DNA of 39,178 nt from Rhizobium sp. ASV8 (GCF_016429255.1 NZ_JAELUG010000061.1:1-39178), one strand, 5' to 3'. Counted from the stretch's first letter, positions 7,175-15,902 are shown. Made by a program: numbers and translations. The notes: generated from the sequence alone by a model not told the origin.

Positions 7175-8053
7175 ATGTTCGCCAATCTCTCCGACCATAG
7201 AAAAGGCCTGTTGCTGACCACGTTCGGCGGTCTGGTCCTGTCGATGGACATACCGTTGATCCGGCTTGCCAGCGGTGAAGTCTGGTCGGTGCTCTCGGTG
7301 CGCAGCGTGGCCACGGTCGTTGCCGCGCTTGCTGCCCTTTTTGTCATCCGGCGTGTTACTGGCTCGGTGCGCGGTGCGCTGCCGGGCTGGCTCGGAATTC
7401 CTGTCGGCTTCTTCTATGGCCTGACGACGATCTGCTTTCTTCTCGCCGTCTATTATACGACGGCGGCGAATGTGGTGTTCATCATCGCCCTCAACCCGAT
7501 GTTCACCGCGCTGCTCTCGTGGATCTTCCTCAAGGAACGCCCTGCCATTTCGACCTTCAGCACCATGGCGGTCATGGTCATCGGGGTCGGATTGATCGTC
7601 GGGGACGGCATGGAGGGTGGCCACCTGCTGGGTGACGCCCTGTCCGTGCTCGCGTCGCTTTCCAGTGCCTGCGCTATAACGATCAGCCGCGCCTCCCGCC
7701 GGGGCATGGGCTTCGCTTCACTGCTGGCAGCCGCCCTACCCGCAGCCGTGGGACTTTATCACGTCATACCGGGCGGCTTCTCCATCGATCACCCAGGCTG
7801 GATCCTGCTGGATGGCGGCGTGCTGATGCCCCTATCCTTCTGGTGCCTTGCGACAGGCACCCGCTATCTTTCGGCACCGGAAGTCGCGATGTTCTATCTT
7901 CTGGAAACGATCCTGGCACCGATCTGGGTCTGGTTGATCTTCACGGAAGCGCCAAGCAACATGACGCTTGCCGGTGGCGCTATACTGATCCTTGCGCTCG
8001 CCTCCCATTCGCTTTGGCAGGCAAGGGTTAAAGCGCGAGCGATTGCCGCCTAG
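7175..8053 (+). CDS. EamA-type transporter of the DMT superfamily
   Basis: A 292-aa polytopic inner-membrane protein with about ten hydrophobic segments arranged as two EamA repeats (about residues 8-140 and 150-285). Family features include the first-half end VVFIIALNPMFTALLSWIFLKERP and its second-half counterpart APEVAMFYLLETILAPIWVWLIFTEAP. DMT exporters move metabolites such as amino acids or nucleosides out of the cell; the substrate here cannot be read from sequence. Translation starts immediately after the bpt stop with zero spacing, suggesting translational coupling. It is convergent with parC, 80 bp away. Confidence 0.9.
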   Translation: MFANLSDHRKGLLLTTFGGLVLSMDIPLIRLASGEVWSVLSVRSVATVVAALAALFVIRRVTGSVRGALPGWLGIPVGFFYGLTTICFLLAVYYTTAANVVFIIALNPMFTALLSWIFLKERPAISTFSTMAVMVIGVGLIVGDGMEGGHLLGDALSVLASLSSACAITISRASRRGMGFASLLAAALPAAVGLYHVIPGGFSIDHPGWILLDGGVLMPLSFWCLATGTRYLSAPEVAMFYLLETILAPIWVWLIFTEAPSNMTLAGGAILILALASHSLWQARVKARAIAA

Positions 8054-8067
8054 GTATTGTCTCTGCG

Positions 8068-8100
8068 GAAACCTCCCGCAATGCGTGCGAGAGGCGTTTC
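8068..8100. terminator. Hairpin between the convergent transporter and parC genes
   Basis: GAAACCTC (8068-8075) can pair with GAGGCGTTTC (8091-8100) with a 2-nt bulge, and CGCA/TGCG can pair inside. It is in the right place for a convergent terminator, but no clear T run follows on either strand. Confidence 0.3.
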
Positions 8101-8133
8101 TTGGTAGGCGCGGATGTTCTCACCTATTTCCCC

Positions 8134-10392
8134 TTACCCGGAGAACCTGCCGCTTCTCGGGAAGCCCTTCGGCACGGCGCGGCCTGCGCCGGCACGATCG
8201 CCGAGCCATTCCGTCAGTTCGTCCTTGGTCTTGGTGAAGGTGCGACCGGCGCTATCTTCCCAGGTCAGGCCATCGGCGATGACGAAGCAGCGGATGTCGG
8301 AAATGCCGCCATCCTTGTACTTCTGCAGGCGCACGCCCTTGCCGCGGGACATCTCAGGCACCTGCGACAGCGGGAAGATGACCATCTTGCGGTTCTCGCC
8401 AACCACTGCGGCATGGTCGCCGAAGACCGGCACAAGAAGCTTCGTTTCGTCGGGATAGGAGACGTTCATTATCTGCTTGCCCTTGCGGGTATTGGCGACC
8501 AGTTCCGCCTCGGCGACGATGAAGCCATTGCCCGCCGTCGACGCGATCAGCTGCTTGCGCTGCGGATCGTGGACGAATGCCGTCAACACGTCCTGATCGT
8601 TTTCCATGTCGACCATGATGCGCAATGGCTCACCGTGACCTCGGCCGCCCGGCAGCTTGTCACCCCCGAGCGTATAGGCCTTGCCGCCCGTCGTGATGAT
8701 CAGGATCTTGTCCGTCGTCTGGGCAGGGAAGGCAACCTTCAGCCCATCGCCTTCCTTGAAGGTGAGCGAGGCGGTATCGGAAATATGGCCCTTCAGGGCA
8801 CGGATCCATCCCTTTTCCGAGACGACGACCGTGATCGGTTCCTTCTCGATCATTGCCTGCAGGATTGCCGCATCGTCGGCTTCGGGCGCCTCGGCAAACT
8901 GGGTGCGACGCCGACCGATCTCGGTTGCCTTGGCAAATTTCTTCTTCACCTCGCCAATTTCCCAGGCGACCGTCTGCCACTGCTTGTCTTCCGACGCGAG
9001 CAGGGATTCGATCTCGGCCTTTTCCTTGGTCAGGCCATCGAATTCCTTACGGATTTCGAACTCTTCCAGCTTGCGCAAGGAGCGCAGCCGCATGTTGAGG
9101 ATCGCCTCGACCTGATTGTCCGTCAGCCCGAACCGTTCCATCATCACAGGCTTCGGCTCATCTTCCTCGCGGATGATGGCGATGACCTCATCGATGTTGA
9201 GGTAGGCGATCAGGAAACCGCCGAGGAGTTCGAGACGTTTCTCGATGGCGGCGAGCCGGAAACGCGAGCGACGCAGCAGCACTTCGCGGCGGTGGTCGAG
9301 CCACTCCTTCAGCACCTCGTTCAGCGCCATGACCTTCGGAATGCGGCCCATGGACAGAACGTTCATGTTGAGCGGGAAGCGGCTTTCCAGCTCCGTCAGC
9401 TTGAACATCGACTCCATCAGGATCGTGGCATCGACGCTGCGGCTCTTCGGAATGAGAACAACGCGGATGTCCTCGGCGGATTCGTCGCGAATGTCTTCCA
9501 GCAGCGGCAGTTTGCGCGCGATAAGCAGTTCGGCGATCTTTTCGATCAGCCGGGACTTCTGCACCTGGAACGGAATTTCCGTGACGACGATCTGGTAGCC
9601 GCCACGGCCGAGATCCTCGATTTCCCACTTGGAGCGGACGCGGAAACCGCCACGGCCGGTCTTATAGCTTTCGATGATGCTCTGGCGGTCGTCGATAATG
9701 ATGCCGCCGGTCGGAAAGTCCGGACCGGGAATATACAATTCCACCAGCTTCTCGACAGTGGCATCGCGATCTTTGATCAGATGCAGAGCCGCATCGCAAA
9801 GCTCGTGGGCATTGTGCGAGGGAATGGAGGTTGCCATGCCGACGGCGATGCCGGAGGAGCCATTTGCGAGGAGATTTGGGAAGGCTCCAGGCAGAACGAT
9901 CGGCTCGGAATTCGACTCGTCGTAGGTATCGCGGAAATCGACCGCATCCTGATCGATGCCCTCAAGCAACAGTTCGGACACCGCCGTCATCTTGGATTCG
10001 GTGTAGCGCATCGCGGCCGGGCTATCGCCATCGATATTGCCGAAATTGCCCTGGCCGTTCACTAGCGTGTAGCGCTGGGAGAAATCCTGGGCCAGGCGCG
10101 CCAGCGCGTCGTAGATCGACTGGTCGCCATGCGGGTGATAGTTACCCATCACTTCGCCGACGATCTTGGCGCATTTGCGGAAGGCGGCGTTGGGGCGCAA
10201 CCCCATCTCGCTCATCGCATAAACGATACGCCGATGCACCGGCTTCAACCCGTCGCGGACGTCCGGAAGCGCGCGTTGCGTAATCGTCGACAGAGCATAG
10301 GCCAGATAGCGCTCTTCGAGCGCAGCCTTCAGATCGACCGGAACGATGTTGTCGTCGCCGTCACCAGGCGGCGGTGTCAGATTTTTTCCCAT
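8134..10392 (-). CDS. parC: DNA topoisomerase IV subunit A
   Basis: This is the breakage-reunion subunit of topoisomerase IV, which with ParE decatenates daughter chromosomes and relaxes supercoils. The 752-aa length is right for ParC and shorter than GyrA. The catalytic tyrosine is Tyr130 in AAMRYTESKM. The quinolone-resistance region reads HPHGDQSIYDALARLAQ (residues 86-102), with Ser92 at the usual resistance position in its unmutated form. The C-terminal half (about 500-750) is the beta-pinwheel DNA-binding domain. The ATG at 10390-10392 is followed by a short linker and PVDLKAALEERYLAYALSTI. The gene is transcribed alone; 227 bp separate it from the divergent secreted-protein gene. Confidence 0.97.
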   Translation of the reverse strand: MGKNLTPPPGDGDDNIVPVDLKAALEERYLAYALSTITQRALPDVRDGLKPVHRRIVYAMSEMGLRPNAAFRKCAKIVGEVMGNYHPHGDQSIYDALARLAQDFSQRYTLVNGQGNFGNIDGDSPAAMRYTESKMTAVSELLLEGIDQDAVDFRDTYDESNSEPIVLPGAFPNLLANGSSGIAVGMATSIPSHNAHELCDAALHLIKDRDATVEKLVELYIPGPDFPTGGIIIDDRQSIIESYKTGRGGFRVRSKWEIEDLGRGGYQIVVTEIPFQVQKSRLIEKIAELLIARKLPLLEDIRDESAEDIRVVLIPKSRSVDATILMESMFKLTELESRFPLNMNVLSMGRIPKVMALNEVLKEWLDHRREVLLRRSRFRLAAIEKRLELLGGFLIAYLNIDEVIAIIREEDEPKPVMMERFGLTDNQVEAILNMRLRSLRKLEEFEIRKEFDGLTKEKAEIESLLASEDKQWQTVAWEIGEVKKKFAKATEIGRRRTQFAEAPEADDAAILQAMIEKEPITVVVSEKGWIRALKGHISDTASLTFKEGDGLKVAFPAQTTDKILIITTGGKAYTLGGDKLPGGRGHGEPLRIMVDMENDQDVLTAFVHDPQRKQLIASTAGNGFIVAEAELVANTRKGKQIMNVSYPDETKLLVPVFGDHAAVVGENRKMVIFPLSQVPEMSRGKGVRLQKYKDGGISDIRCFVIADGLTWEDSAGRTFTKTKDELTEWLGDRAGAGRAVPKGFPRSGRFSG

Positions 10393-10480
10393 GGCCCTTG
10401 ACTATCGGAGATGGCGATTCCCGGCAAGAAATCAGCGGAAAGCACCTGTGGATGAAGGCATCTCCGGCGCCATTCCACCC

Positions 10481-10511
10481 GGTTGCACTTACAATTTTGC
10501 TGCGGTTGCAC
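10481..10511. promoter_or_regulatory. Direct repeat GGTTGCAC in the parC divergent region
   Basis: GGTTGCAC occurs at 10481-10488 and again at 10504-10511, 23 bp apart (about two helical turns), between the divergent parC and secreted-protein genes. It could be a protein-binding site for either gene. A TATAAA sequence at about 10550 may be part of the promoter for the rightward gene. Confidence 0.3.
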
Positions 10512-10619
10512 ATATTCCTCTTTGCCGGTGGATTTTTAGAGAAAGATCAATATAAATCGCCGCAGTACAAGCTGACTATGTACGCCCCCGCCGGGACGCC
10601 GGCTTAACGAGGAAACGCC

Positions 10620-11810
10620 ATGATGACTTTCTACCGGACCACGCGGCTGATGCTGAGCAGTGCAGCCGTTCTGTCTTTTGCCAGCTCCGCTTTCGCGCTT
10701 GACGGCAACGACCTGCTGAAGAAGATCAACGACATCTATGGCCAGCAGGGCGCAACCATCGCCGCACAAGGCGTGGATATCGACGGCAGCACGGTGACGC
10801 TGAAGGGCGCAAGCTTCAAGGCAGCCGGCATGGACGATAGCATTCCGCTTGGCGACATCACCCTCGACGGCGTTGAAGAAAAGGATGGCGGCTACACGAT
10901 CGAAGAGATCGACTTTGCCGATGTCGATTTCAGCAAGGACGGTGCCGCCGTTTCCGCGACCGACCTCAAGCTCAATGGCGTCGAAATTCCGGCTGACGCA
11001 ACCAAGGGCGACCTTGGCTCGCTCCTCTACTACAAGAGCGCCCATGCCGGCGCCGTTTCCGTCACCAAGGATGATGTCGAAGTGTTCTCGATCGAGGGCG
11101 CCGACGCAACCATGAACAAGCGCGACGACAAGTCGGGCCTCGACTTCGATGCCAAGATCAACGGCATCAAGGCCGATCTCAGCAAGGTCGACGATGCGAA
11201 GGCCAAGGAAGCGATCGAAGCACTCAAGCTGCAGCAGATCGACGGCACCGTCGCCATGAAAGGCAGCTGGGAAATCGGCCCCGGCACGATCGACATCAGC
11301 GAATATTCCTTTGACTTCAAGGATATCGGCAAGCTGAACCTGGCCTTCAGCATTTCGGGCTACACACCTGCTTTCGCCAAGTCGATGCAGGAAGCGCTCA
11401 AGACGGTTCGCTCCAACCCGAACCAGCAGGAAGCACAGCAGTCGGCCGGTCTCGCCATGCTCGGCCTCCTGCAGCAGCTGACCTTCAACAGCGCGAAGAT
11501 CCGCTTCGACGATGCGTCGATCACCGGACGTGCGCTTGATTTCGCCGGCAAGCAGCAGGGTGTCTCGGGCAAGCAGCTCGCCGACACGCTGAAGGCGATG
11601 ACGCCGATCATGATGGCCCAGCTCAACGTTCCGGAACTGCAGAACGCCGTTTCGACCGCCGTCAACGCCTATCTCGACAATCCGAAGAGCCTGACGGTCA
11701 CGGCTGCCCCCGGCAAGCCGGTTCCGGTTCCGATGATCATCGGCGCTGCCATGGGCGCTCCGCAGTCGATCCCGCAGGTCATCGGCCTCAAGGTTTCCTC
11801 GAACGACTAA
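10620..11810 (+). CDS. Secreted protein of unknown function
   Basis: A 396-aa protein with a Sec signal peptide (residues 1-26, MMTFYRTTRLML...SSAFA, cleavage before LDGNDLL). The mature part is polar and repeats short beta-rich units, such as GVDIDGSTVTLKGASFK and DITLDGVEEKDGGYTIEEIDFADVDF. Successive short amphipathic strands of this kind recall AsmA-like or other beta-helical periplasmic proteins, but no named domain is recognised. The C-terminal third is helical and ends PQVIGLKVSSND. Two adjacent ATGs (10620, 10623) follow AGGAAA. It appears to be a single-gene unit with a strong terminator at 11836-11865. It is likely a conserved rhizobial hypothetical; function unknown. Confidence 0.85.
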   Translation: MMTFYRTTRLMLSSAAVLSFASSAFALDGNDLLKKINDIYGQQGATIAAQGVDIDGSTVTLKGASFKAAGMDDSIPLGDITLDGVEEKDGGYTIEEIDFADVDFSKDGAAVSATDLKLNGVEIPADATKGDLGSLLYYKSAHAGAVSVTKDDVEVFSIEGADATMNKRDDKSGLDFDAKINGIKADLSKVDDAKAKEAIEALKLQQIDGTVAMKGSWEIGPGTIDISEYSFDFKDIGKLNLAFSISGYTPAFAKSMQEALKTVRSNPNQQEAQQSAGLAMLGLLQQLTFNSAKIRFDDASITGRALDFAGKQQGVSGKQLADTLKAMTPIMMAQLNVPELQNAVSTAVNAYLDNPKSLTVTAAPGKPVPVPMIIGAAMGAPQSIPQVIGLKVSSND

Positions 11811-11835
11811 GCCGTCGTTCCCGAGCCATTTCCAG

Positions 11836-11865
11836 AAACCCGGCGATCTCGGTCGCCGGGTTTTT
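11836..11865 (+). terminator. Rho-independent terminator of the secreted-protein gene
   Basis: The stem AAACCCGGCGA (11836-11846) with TCGCCGGGTTT (11853-11863) has a 6-nt loop and continues into TTTTTC. It starts 26 bp after the stop codon. It is 26/28 identical to the terminator at 13795-13822. Confidence 0.92.
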
Positions 11866-11878
11866 CTTTGCCGAGGCG

Positions 11879-12535
11879 TCAGCTCGCTATTACAGCTTGA
11901 TACTTCCTGAGTTCGCTGAGCGCATGGGACATCAGGGAAAGTAGCTCCTCCGTCGTCGCACCATCGCGCGCCTGGACGGACATGCCCTGCACGATCGCGC
12001 CCAGAAAGCGCGCCAGCGAACGGGCATTGGTGTCCGGCCGCATGTCCCCTTCCGCCATGCCGCGCTCAATGCGGGTGGTAAAGATGTCGAGCGCTTGCAA
12101 ACGCATGGACGCGACATGATTGGCAATCGGCTCGTTTTCCTCGGCACAGTTCAGCACGGCCGTCGAGATCATGCAGCCCTTCGGGTGTTCCGGCGCCGTG
12201 AAGATCGTGGCGGAATTCGTTAAAAACCGCTCGAAGGTGGTGACCGTATCCACCTTGTCCTGAAACGGATTGCCGGGCTCCGGCCGTGGCATGCGCCGAT
12301 ACTGATCCAGCGTCTCACGATAGAGCTCGGCCTTCGAACCGAACGCGGCGTAAAGGCTCTGCGGCGTGATGCCCATCGCCGCCGTCAGATCGGCGATGGA
12401 GGAACCGTCATAGCCATGCTTCCAAAACGTGTCTCGCGCCGCGGCTAGAACAGTCTCACGGTCGAAAGCAGGCGGACGTCCCCGCCTGCGCGGCGAAGAA
12501 TTTTCAGTCTCTTTCTTATTTTTCACAGTGGTCAC
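11879..12535 (-). CDS. TetR/AcrR-family transcriptional regulator
   Basis: A 218-aa repressor-type protein. The N-terminal HTH reads RETVLAAARDTFWKHGYDGSSIADLTAAMGITPQSLYAAFGSKAELY (about residues 27-73), preceded by a basic RRRGRPP arm. The C-terminal ligand-binding domain (about 85-215) has the pattern of the AcrR subgroup that responds to small hydrophobic compounds. The start is a GTG at 12533-12535 (a second GTG lies three codons later). It is divergent from the serine hydrolase gene with 66 bp between them, and two similar palindromic sites lie at 12527-12536 and 12569-12578. Control of the hydrolase and of itself is the natural inference; the ligand is unknown. Confidence 0.92.
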   Translation of the reverse strand: MTTVKNKKETENSSPRRRGRPPAFDRETVLAAARDTFWKHGYDGSSIADLTAAMGITPQSLYAAFGSKAELYRETLDQYRRMPRPEPGNPFQDKVDTVTTFERFLTNSATIFTAPEHPKGCMISTAVLNCAEENEPIANHVASMRLQALDIFTTRIERGMAEGDMRPDTNARSLARFLGAIVQGMSVQARDGATTEELLSLMSHALSELRKYQAVIAS

Positions 12536-12578
12536 TCTAGAAATATTTTTCGATCCAGGTTATTCAGGAATGGTCATT
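12527..12578. promoter_or_regulatory. Two operator-like palindromes between tetR and hydrolase
   Basis: AGTGGTCACT (12527-12536) and AATGGTCATT (12569-12578) are both pseudo-palindromes with a GT centre and the shared core TGGTCA. Their centres are 42 bp apart, four helical turns. The first overlaps the tetR start codon; the second lies 24-33 bp before the hydrolase ATG. The layout suits two TetR dimers repressing both genes. Binding is inferred. Confidence 0.55.
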
Positions 12579-12601
12579 GTGATTATAGAAGGTTTTGCCC
12601 C

Positions 12602-13771
12602 ATGAGTCTTCCCCTGGAAAATTCCGCGCGCCCAACCCAAAGCAGCCTTGCTGAAGGCGTCGACGCCGCAATCGATTCCGCTCTCGCAGACAAGAGGCTG
12701 GTCGGGACCGTGGTCCTGATTGCCCGGGACGGAGAGCTTGCTTATACCCGCGCCGCCGGTCTGGCAGATCGGGAAAACAGCGTTGCGATGCGCGAAGATG
12801 CCATCTTCCGGCTGGCCTCCGTCACCAAGCCGATCGTCACCATCGCCGCTATGCGCCTCGTCGAACAAGGCCGTATCGGGCTCGACGATCCGATCACCAA
12901 ATGGTTGCCGGATTTCCGGCCGCGGCTGGCCGATGGAACCGAGGCCCTCATCCGTATTCGCCATCTCCTGTCGCACACGTCCGGACTGGGTTATACCTTC
13001 GCGGAGGAACAGGACGGTCCCTATCATCGGGCTGGCGTATCCGACGGTCTGGACACACCGGGCCGATCAGTGGCTGACAACCTCCAGCGTCTTTCCAGCG
13101 CGCCACTTCTCTTTACGCCTGGTGAGAACTGGCGTTACTCGCTGGCGATGGACGTGCTTGGTGCCATCATCGAAAAGGAAACCGGTCGCGCGCTCGGCGA
13201 TGTGGTCGCAGAGCTTGTCATGAGGCCTCTCGGCCTTTCCGATACGGCATTCTCCGTTCGAGATCGCAGCCGCCTCTCGGCCAATTACGTGAATGGCGAT
13301 CCCCAGCCGCAACGAATGGAAGACGGTACGCTTGTTCCGATACTCGATGGCGTGATCCGGTTTGCGCCCGACCGGATATTCGATCCCGCCTCTTACCACT
13401 CCGGCGGTGCGGGCATGGCGGGAACGGCAAGCGATGTGCTGGCTATTCTCGACGCCATCCGCAAGGGCGGTGCGCCGCTGCTCTCGCCCGATACTGTCAA
13501 AACGATGATGACCGATCAGGCAGGCGGCCATATGCAGGCGCTGCAGGCCGGTTTCGGCTTCGGCTACGGCTGGTCCGTCGTCACCGACCCTGTTGCGGGC
13601 CAGGTCCCCTTCTCCGCCGGCACGATCAAATGGGGCGGCGTCTACGGCCATAGCTGGTTCGTCGACCCGAAGAAGGGCCTGACAGTGGTTGCCCTGACCA
13701 ACACGGCGCTTGAGGGCATGTGGGGGCAGTTCACGATGGATCTGGCGAAAGCCGTTTATGCCGGGATCTAA
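12602..13771 (+). CDS. Serine hydrolase of the class C beta-lactamase / esterase family
   Basis: A 389-aa protein without a signal peptide, so probably cytoplasmic. The nucleophile motif is SVTK, Ser73-Val-Thr-Lys76, in FRLASVTKPIVTIAAMRL. The second-motif tyrosine is Tyr179 in WRYSLAMDVLGAII; the residue at the usual YxN asparagine is Leu, as in family VIII esterases (EstB type) rather than true AmpC beta-lactamases. A GHS in WGGVYGHSWFVDP takes the place of the KTG box. An esterase or amide hydrolase acting on a small molecule is more likely than antibiotic resistance. It sits divergently from its probable TetR regulator and is bounded by a terminator shared with aspS. Confidence 0.9.
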   Translation: MSLPLENSARPTQSSLAEGVDAAIDSALADKRLVGTVVLIARDGELAYTRAAGLADRENSVAMREDAIFRLASVTKPIVTIAAMRLVEQGRIGLDDPITKWLPDFRPRLADGTEALIRIRHLLSHTSGLGYTFAEEQDGPYHRAGVSDGLDTPGRSVADNLQRLSSAPLLFTPGENWRYSLAMDVLGAIIEKETGRALGDVVAELVMRPLGLSDTAFSVRDRSRLSANYVNGDPQPQRMEDGTLVPILDGVIRFAPDRIFDPASYHSGGAGMAGTASDVLAILDAIRKGGAPLLSPDTVKTMMTDQAGGHMQALQAGFGFGYGWSVVTDPVAGQVPFSAGTIKWGGVYGHSWFVDPKKGLTVVALTNTALEGMWGQFTMDLAKAVYAGI

Positions 13772-13791
13772 CTGACACACAGGCTCAAAAC

Positions 13792-13824
13792 AAAAAACCC
13801 GGCGATTTCGATCGCCGGGTTTTG
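13792..13824. terminator. Bidirectional terminator between the hydrolase gene and aspS
   Basis: AAAACCCGGCGAT (13794-13806) pairs with ATCGCCGGGTTTT (13811-13823) around a TTCG tetraloop. A T run follows on both strands (TTTT to the right, TTTTTTG on the minus strand), so it can end both convergent genes. Confidence 0.93.
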
Positions 13825-13846
13825 CATTTCATATGGCCTGAAAGCC

Positions 13847-15637
13847 TCAGTCCTTCTTGACCGGCGGCACAGGGCGGATGGCCAGTTCGCGCAGCTGGGT
13901 CGGCGTTGCGACCGAAGGAGCGCCCATCAGCAGATCCTGCGCCTGCTGGTTCATCGGGAACAGCGAGATTTCGCGCAGGTTCTTGGCGCCGACCAGCAGC
14001 ATGACGATACGGTCGATGCCGAAGGCAGCGCCGCCGTGCGGAGGTGCACCGTACTGGAAGGCGCGGTAGAGACCGCCGAAGCGCTCTTCGACGTCGGTCT
14101 GGCTGAGGCCGACCTTTTCGAAGGCGGCGACCATGGTTTCCGGCGACTGGTTACGGATCGAGCCCGAGGCGATTTCGAAGCCGTTGCAGACGGCGTCATA
14201 CTGGAACGCCTTGATCGTGAGCGGATCCTGGTTCTGCAGCGCCTCTAGGCCGCCCTGCGGCATCGAGAACGGGTTGTGAGCGAAATCGACTTTCTTTTCT
14301 TCCTCGCTCCATTCGAAGAACGGGAAGTCGACGATCCAGCACAGCTCGAAACGGTCGCGATCGACCAGGTTCAGCTCTTCGCCGGCCCGGGTGCGGGCTT
14401 CACCGGCAAACTTGTAGAACTTGGAGGGATCGCCAGCGACGAAGAAGCAGGCATCGCCGTCATCGAGGCCGAGCTGCGTACGGATCGCATCCGTGCGCTC
14501 TTCGCCGATGTTCTTGGCAAGCGGGCCTGCGCCTTCGAGCTTTTCGCCTTCCTTGCGCCAGAAGATGTAGCCGAGGCCCGGCTGGCCCTGGCTCTGCGCC
14601 CAGGCGTTCATGCGATCGCAGAAGGCGCGCGAGCCGCCGGTCTTGGCCGGGATTGCCCAGACTTCAACCTTCGGGTTGGAGGCGATCATGTTGGCAAATA
14701 CCTTGAAGCCGGAGCCGGCGAAATGGTCGGTCACAGCTTCCATGACGATCGGGTTGCGCAGGTCCGGCTTGTCGGAGCCGTATTTGCGGATGGCGACGTC
14801 ATAGGGGATGCGCGGCCATTCCTTGGTGACGGGCTTGCCCTCGGCAAACTCTTCGAACACCTGGGTCATCAGCGGGCCCATCGTGTTCCAGACGTCTTCC
14901 TGGGTCACGAAGCTCATTTCGAGGTCGAGCTGGTAGAATTCACCCGGCAGACGGTCGGCACGCGGATCTTCATCACGGAAGCACGGCGCGATCTGGAAGT
15001 AGCGGTCGAAACCGGCGACCATCAACAGCTGCTTGTACTGCTGCGGCGCCTGCGGCAGCGCGTAGAAGGTGCCGGGATGGATGCGCGATGGTACGAGGAA
15101 GTCGCGCGCGCCTTCCGGCGATGAGGCCGTCAGGATCGGGGTCGTGTATTCGGTAAAGCCGACTTCGCCCATGTGACGGCGCATGGAGGAGATGACCTGC
15201 GTGCGCTTGACGATGTTCTTGTGCAGTGTGTCGCGGCGCAGATCGAGGAAGCGATACTTGAGGCGCACGTCTTCCGGATAGTCCGGCTCGCCGAAAACCG
15301 GCAGCGGCAATTCCTTGGCGGCCGACAGCACTTCGATCTCCTGAGCGTAAAGCTCGATCTCGCCGGTCGACATGTTCTTGTTGACGGTGTCTTCCGTACG
15401 GGCCTTTACCAGGCCGTCGATGCGGATGACCCATTCGCCGCGAACCGTTTCCGCGAGCTTGAAGGCCGGAGAATCAGGGTCGGCGACCACCTGGGTGATG
15501 CCGTAGTGATCGCGCAGGTCGATGAACAGAAGGCCGCCATGATCTCGGACGCGATGAACCCAGCCGGAGATACGGACGGTCGAACCGACGTCGGACTTGC
15601 GCAGGGCGGCGCATGTGTGGCTGCGATAGCGATGCAT
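13847..15637 (-). CDS. aspS: Aspartyl-tRNA synthetase
   Basis: A class II synthetase charging tRNA-Asp (and possibly tRNA-Asn if the organism uses the GatCAB route, common in this group). It has 596 aa, starting MHRYRSHTCAALRKSDVG at the ATG 15635-15637; the frame is open for 29 more codons upstream but that extension has no family similarity. The anticodon-binding OB fold is at about residues 15-110 (VRISGWVHRVRDHGGLLFIDLRD). The catalytic core begins with the motif 2 region (FRDEDPRADRLPGEFYQLDLEMSF), followed by the bacterial GAD insertion and then motif 3 (GGAAFGIDRIVMLL) near 530-545. A 10-bp inverted repeat lies 67-101 bp upstream of the start. Confidence 0.98.
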   Translation of the reverse strand: MHRYRSHTCAALRKSDVGSTVRISGWVHRVRDHGGLLFIDLRDHYGITQVVADPDSPAFKLAETVRGEWVIRIDGLVKARTEDTVNKNMSTGEIELYAQEIEVLSAAKELPLPVFGEPDYPEDVRLKYRFLDLRRDTLHKNIVKRTQVISSMRRHMGEVGFTEYTTPILTASSPEGARDFLVPSRIHPGTFYALPQAPQQYKQLLMVAGFDRYFQIAPCFRDEDPRADRLPGEFYQLDLEMSFVTQEDVWNTMGPLMTQVFEEFAEGKPVTKEWPRIPYDVAIRKYGSDKPDLRNPIVMEAVTDHFAGSGFKVFANMIASNPKVEVWAIPAKTGGSRAFCDRMNAWAQSQGQPGLGYIFWRKEGEKLEGAGPLAKNIGEERTDAIRTQLGLDDGDACFFVAGDPSKFYKFAGEARTRAGEELNLVDRDRFELCWIVDFPFFEWSEEEKKVDFAHNPFSMPQGGLEALQNQDPLTIKAFQYDAVCNGFEIASGSIRNQSPETMVAAFEKVGLSQTDVEERFGGLYRAFQYGAPPHGGAAFGIDRIVMLLVGAKNLREISLFPMNQQAQDLLMGAPSVATPTQLRELAIRPVPPVKKD

Positions 15638-15703
15638 AGTATATATCCTGGACTTGGCGGGCCGTGGCGAAAGGACATGCAAGCCCCTCGCCTGCCGACG
15701 AGA

Positions 15704-15738
15704 AAATCGGGCGGAAAAGCGCATGGCGCGCCCGATTT
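15704..15738 (-). promoter_or_regulatory. Inverted repeat in the aspS upstream region
   Basis: AAATCGGGCG (15704-15713) and CGCCCGATTT (15729-15738) form a perfect 10-bp stem with a 15-nt loop. Read toward aspS, the stem ends in GATTTTC, a short T-rich tail, so it could act as an attenuator-like hairpin if transcription starts upstream of it. If it starts downstream, it is an operator or nothing. Confidence 0.4.
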
Positions 15739-15902
15739 GTCAAGGCTCGAACGCCGGAAGTCGACTTAAAGCTGTTGCATTCGCCGCCTCAATCGGCACC
15801 TGCAAGTAGCCGCTGCGGCAGTTTGGCTACCGGAATGCTATTGCTGAATGGCAATGTCAACTTTAAACAGGCATCCACATATCTTCGCCCCCGGAGCGTA
15901 AC

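Noticed and set aside
8101..10065. A 654-codon open frame on the plus strand
   Set aside because: It lies wholly antisense to parC and shows only the composition typical of a frame opposite a high-GC gene; no family features.
12602..13771. Antibiotic-resistance beta-lactamase
   Set aside because: The protein has no signal peptide, Leu at the YxN asparagine and no KTG box; it fits the esterase branch of the family better.
15638..15724. N-terminal extension of aspS (29 codons)
   Set aside because: It holds the leader hairpin and does not resemble the start of aspartyl-tRNA synthetases, which matches MHRYRSHTCA.
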